Part shown: one piece after another, positions 63,189-64,000 of the stretch
Numbering within the stretch: the stretch's first letter is position 1
How the letters are laid out: the number at the start of each line of letters is the position of its first letter
NCBI RefSeq assembly: GCF_021088345.1
Contig: NZ_CP088156.1
Span: 4,340,001 to 4,404,000, forward strand
Source of the DNA: Bradyrhizobium ontarionense
Lineage (GTDB): Bacteria; Pseudomonadota; Alphaproteobacteria; Rhizobiales; Xanthobacteraceae
Length of the DNA: 64,000 bases
Direction: 5' to 3'
Position numbers and translations under genes: made by a program
The notes under the pieces: model-generated
Databases searched by the model: none
Told to the model about the DNA's origin: nothing
Seen by the model: only the letters and a program-made list of their open reading frames with translations

Positions 63189-64000
63189 ATGGTGCGCGTA
63201 ATTCCCACCGAGCGGCTCCTGGCCGGCGGCAATGACGGCTCTGCCCTGAACGAAAGCCGCAACGAATTACCTCCCGTGATCAGAAGGGCAGAGGTTGTCG
63301 CGATCACCCTTGTGATTCTCGCGTCAATCTGCGTCACCGGCGTCCTCTACGTCGCCAAGGCGTTCTTTCTCCCGATCGTGATGGCCTTCGTCGTCGGGAC
63401 GATGCTGTCGCCGGCTGCGAATTTCCTGGAACGGCGTCGTATTCCACGCAGCGTAGGCGCCGTGCTGATCGTGATCGGTGTTGCGGCGGGCCTGGCTTTC
63501 ATCATCGGCCTGATCTCGGCGCCGGTGCTGGACTGGACAAACCGCCTTCCGGAGCTCGCTGCGCAGCTCAAGGCCAAGCTCCACGTCTTCGATCGTCTGT
63601 TGTCATTGTGGCATGAGATGCAGACGGCGATCGGGGGCGGAAGCGCGCAAGCCTCAACCAGCCTGGAGCTACCGAAATTCGACTGGGTCCAACCCACGAT
63701 CGAATTCCTTTCGCCGACCTTCACCGAGTTCCTGCTGTTCTTCGCGACGCTCGTTCTGTTCATCGCGAGTTGGCGCGATCTGCGGCGCACGCTGATCATG
63801 ACGTTCGGCGATCACGCTGCGCGGCTGCGGACGCTCCGGATCCTCAACGAGCTCGAGCTGCATCTCGGCAACTACCTGCTGACCGTCACGCTCATCAACA
63901 CCGGGGTCGGCGTCGCCACCGGGCTCACCTGCGCCCTGACCGGCATGCCCAATCCGGCAGGTCTCGGCGCGCTCGCCGCGACACTGAACTTCATTCCGAT
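63189..64000 (+). CDS. AI-2E family transporter, truncated by the window end
   Basis: First 270 codons of a membrane protein of the AI-2E/PerM family (function beyond autoinducer export often unknown). The N-terminal cytoplasmic stretch is followed by FLPIVMAFVVGTMLSPAANFLERRRIPR, a helix VGAVLIVIGVAAGLAFIIGL, an amphipathic domain with LELPKFDWVQ, then further helices (FLLFFATLVLFIASWRD). ATG 63189 has GGGGAG 5 bases upstream. The family is about 350-380 residues, so about 100 are missing beyond 64000. Confidence 0.9.
   Translation, partial: MVRVIPTERLLAGGNDGSALNESRNELPPVIRRAEVVAITLVILASICVTGVLYVAKAFFLPIVMAFVVGTMLSPAANFLERRRIPRSVGAVLIVIGVAAGLAFIIGLISAPVLDWTNRLPELAAQLKAKLHVFDRLLSLWHEMQTAIGGGSAQASTSLELPKFDWVQPTIEFLSPTFTEFLLFFATLVLFIASWRDLRRTLIMTFGDHAARLRTLRILNELELHLGNYLLTVTLINTGVGVATGLTCALTGMPNPAGLGALAATLNFIP

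Overview
The window is about 64 kb of high-GC alphaproteobacterial chromosome, most likely Bradyrhizobium or a close relative in the Nitrobacteraceae. The evidence is the codon usage, the neighbourhood rpmE / rcdA (DUF1465) / DUF1192 / quinone oxidoreductase, several alphaproteobacterial DUF families (DUF1192, DUF2849, DUF2865, DUF459), and several dispersed palindromic repeats of a kind I associate with that genus. The genus is an inference from gene content, not from a database search. I saw no tRNA, rRNA, CRISPR array, complete IS element or prophage.

Layout. 0-6.5 kb: ribosomal protein L31, the CtrA-degradation adaptor RcdA, a possible small RNA, a quinone oxidoreductase, a 7TM-PAS-GGDEF-EAL c-di-GMP enzyme and a secreted WG-repeat-like protein. 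6.5-11.4 kb: a MarR regulator divergent from a feruloyl-CoA synthase with a clear operator-like palindrome between them, then a chemoreceptor with a PilZ tail. 11.4-19.2 kb: a minus-strand peptide (Dpp/Opp-type) ABC operon with two tandem substrate-binding proteins. 19.4-26.8 kb: a DUF7662-type small protein, galU, a lytic transglycosylase behind a CtrA-box-like site, a DUF459 protein that looks like a dead SGNH hydrolase, CsbD, an SDR and a PQQ-type sugar dehydrogenase. 27-35.3 kb: a TfdA-like dioxygenase, YqgE, an isolated DsbD N-domain protein, a polysaccharide flippase, an L,D-transpeptidase lipoprotein, a SemiSWEET, 3-hydroxybutyrate dehydrogenase paired with a patatin phospholipase, and a CAP-domain lipoprotein.

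35.7-47.5 kb is a complete assimilatory sulfate block. Sulfate uptake (sbp-cysTWA) and reduction (cysG-DUF2849-cysI-DUF934-cysH) run on the minus strand, and ATP sulfurylase/APS kinase (cysD-cysNC) runs divergently from cysG. Together these genes import sulfate, activate it to APS (and PAPS), reduce it through an iron-sulfur-type CysH to sulfite, and reduce sulfite to sulfide with a sirohaem enzyme whose cofactor is made by CysG.

47.8-51 kb holds a two-haem cytochrome, an MgtC-family membrane protein and a ClpP-fold-like secreted protein. 51.2-54.6 kb is an accessory region: an antitoxin-like protein with no partner, a DUF4926 protein, a Uma2-family protein and a lower-GC gene with a PD-(D/E)XK-like arrangement, followed by about 0.95 kb of non-coding, repeat-like DNA. 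54.6-64 kb returns to core genes: malate synthase G, a 51-residue membrane protein, two tandem chemoreceptors of identical length whose signalling halves are nearly identical in DNA, a DUF2865 protein, a second L,D-transpeptidase and an AI-2E family transporter cut off by the window end.

The strongest second-look items are the PD-(D/E)XK-like orphan in the accessory region, the chemoreceptor pair with apparent gene conversion, the catalytically degenerate DUF459 protein, the possible anti-Shine-Dalgarno small RNA beside rcdA, and the divergent CysD/CysN pair.
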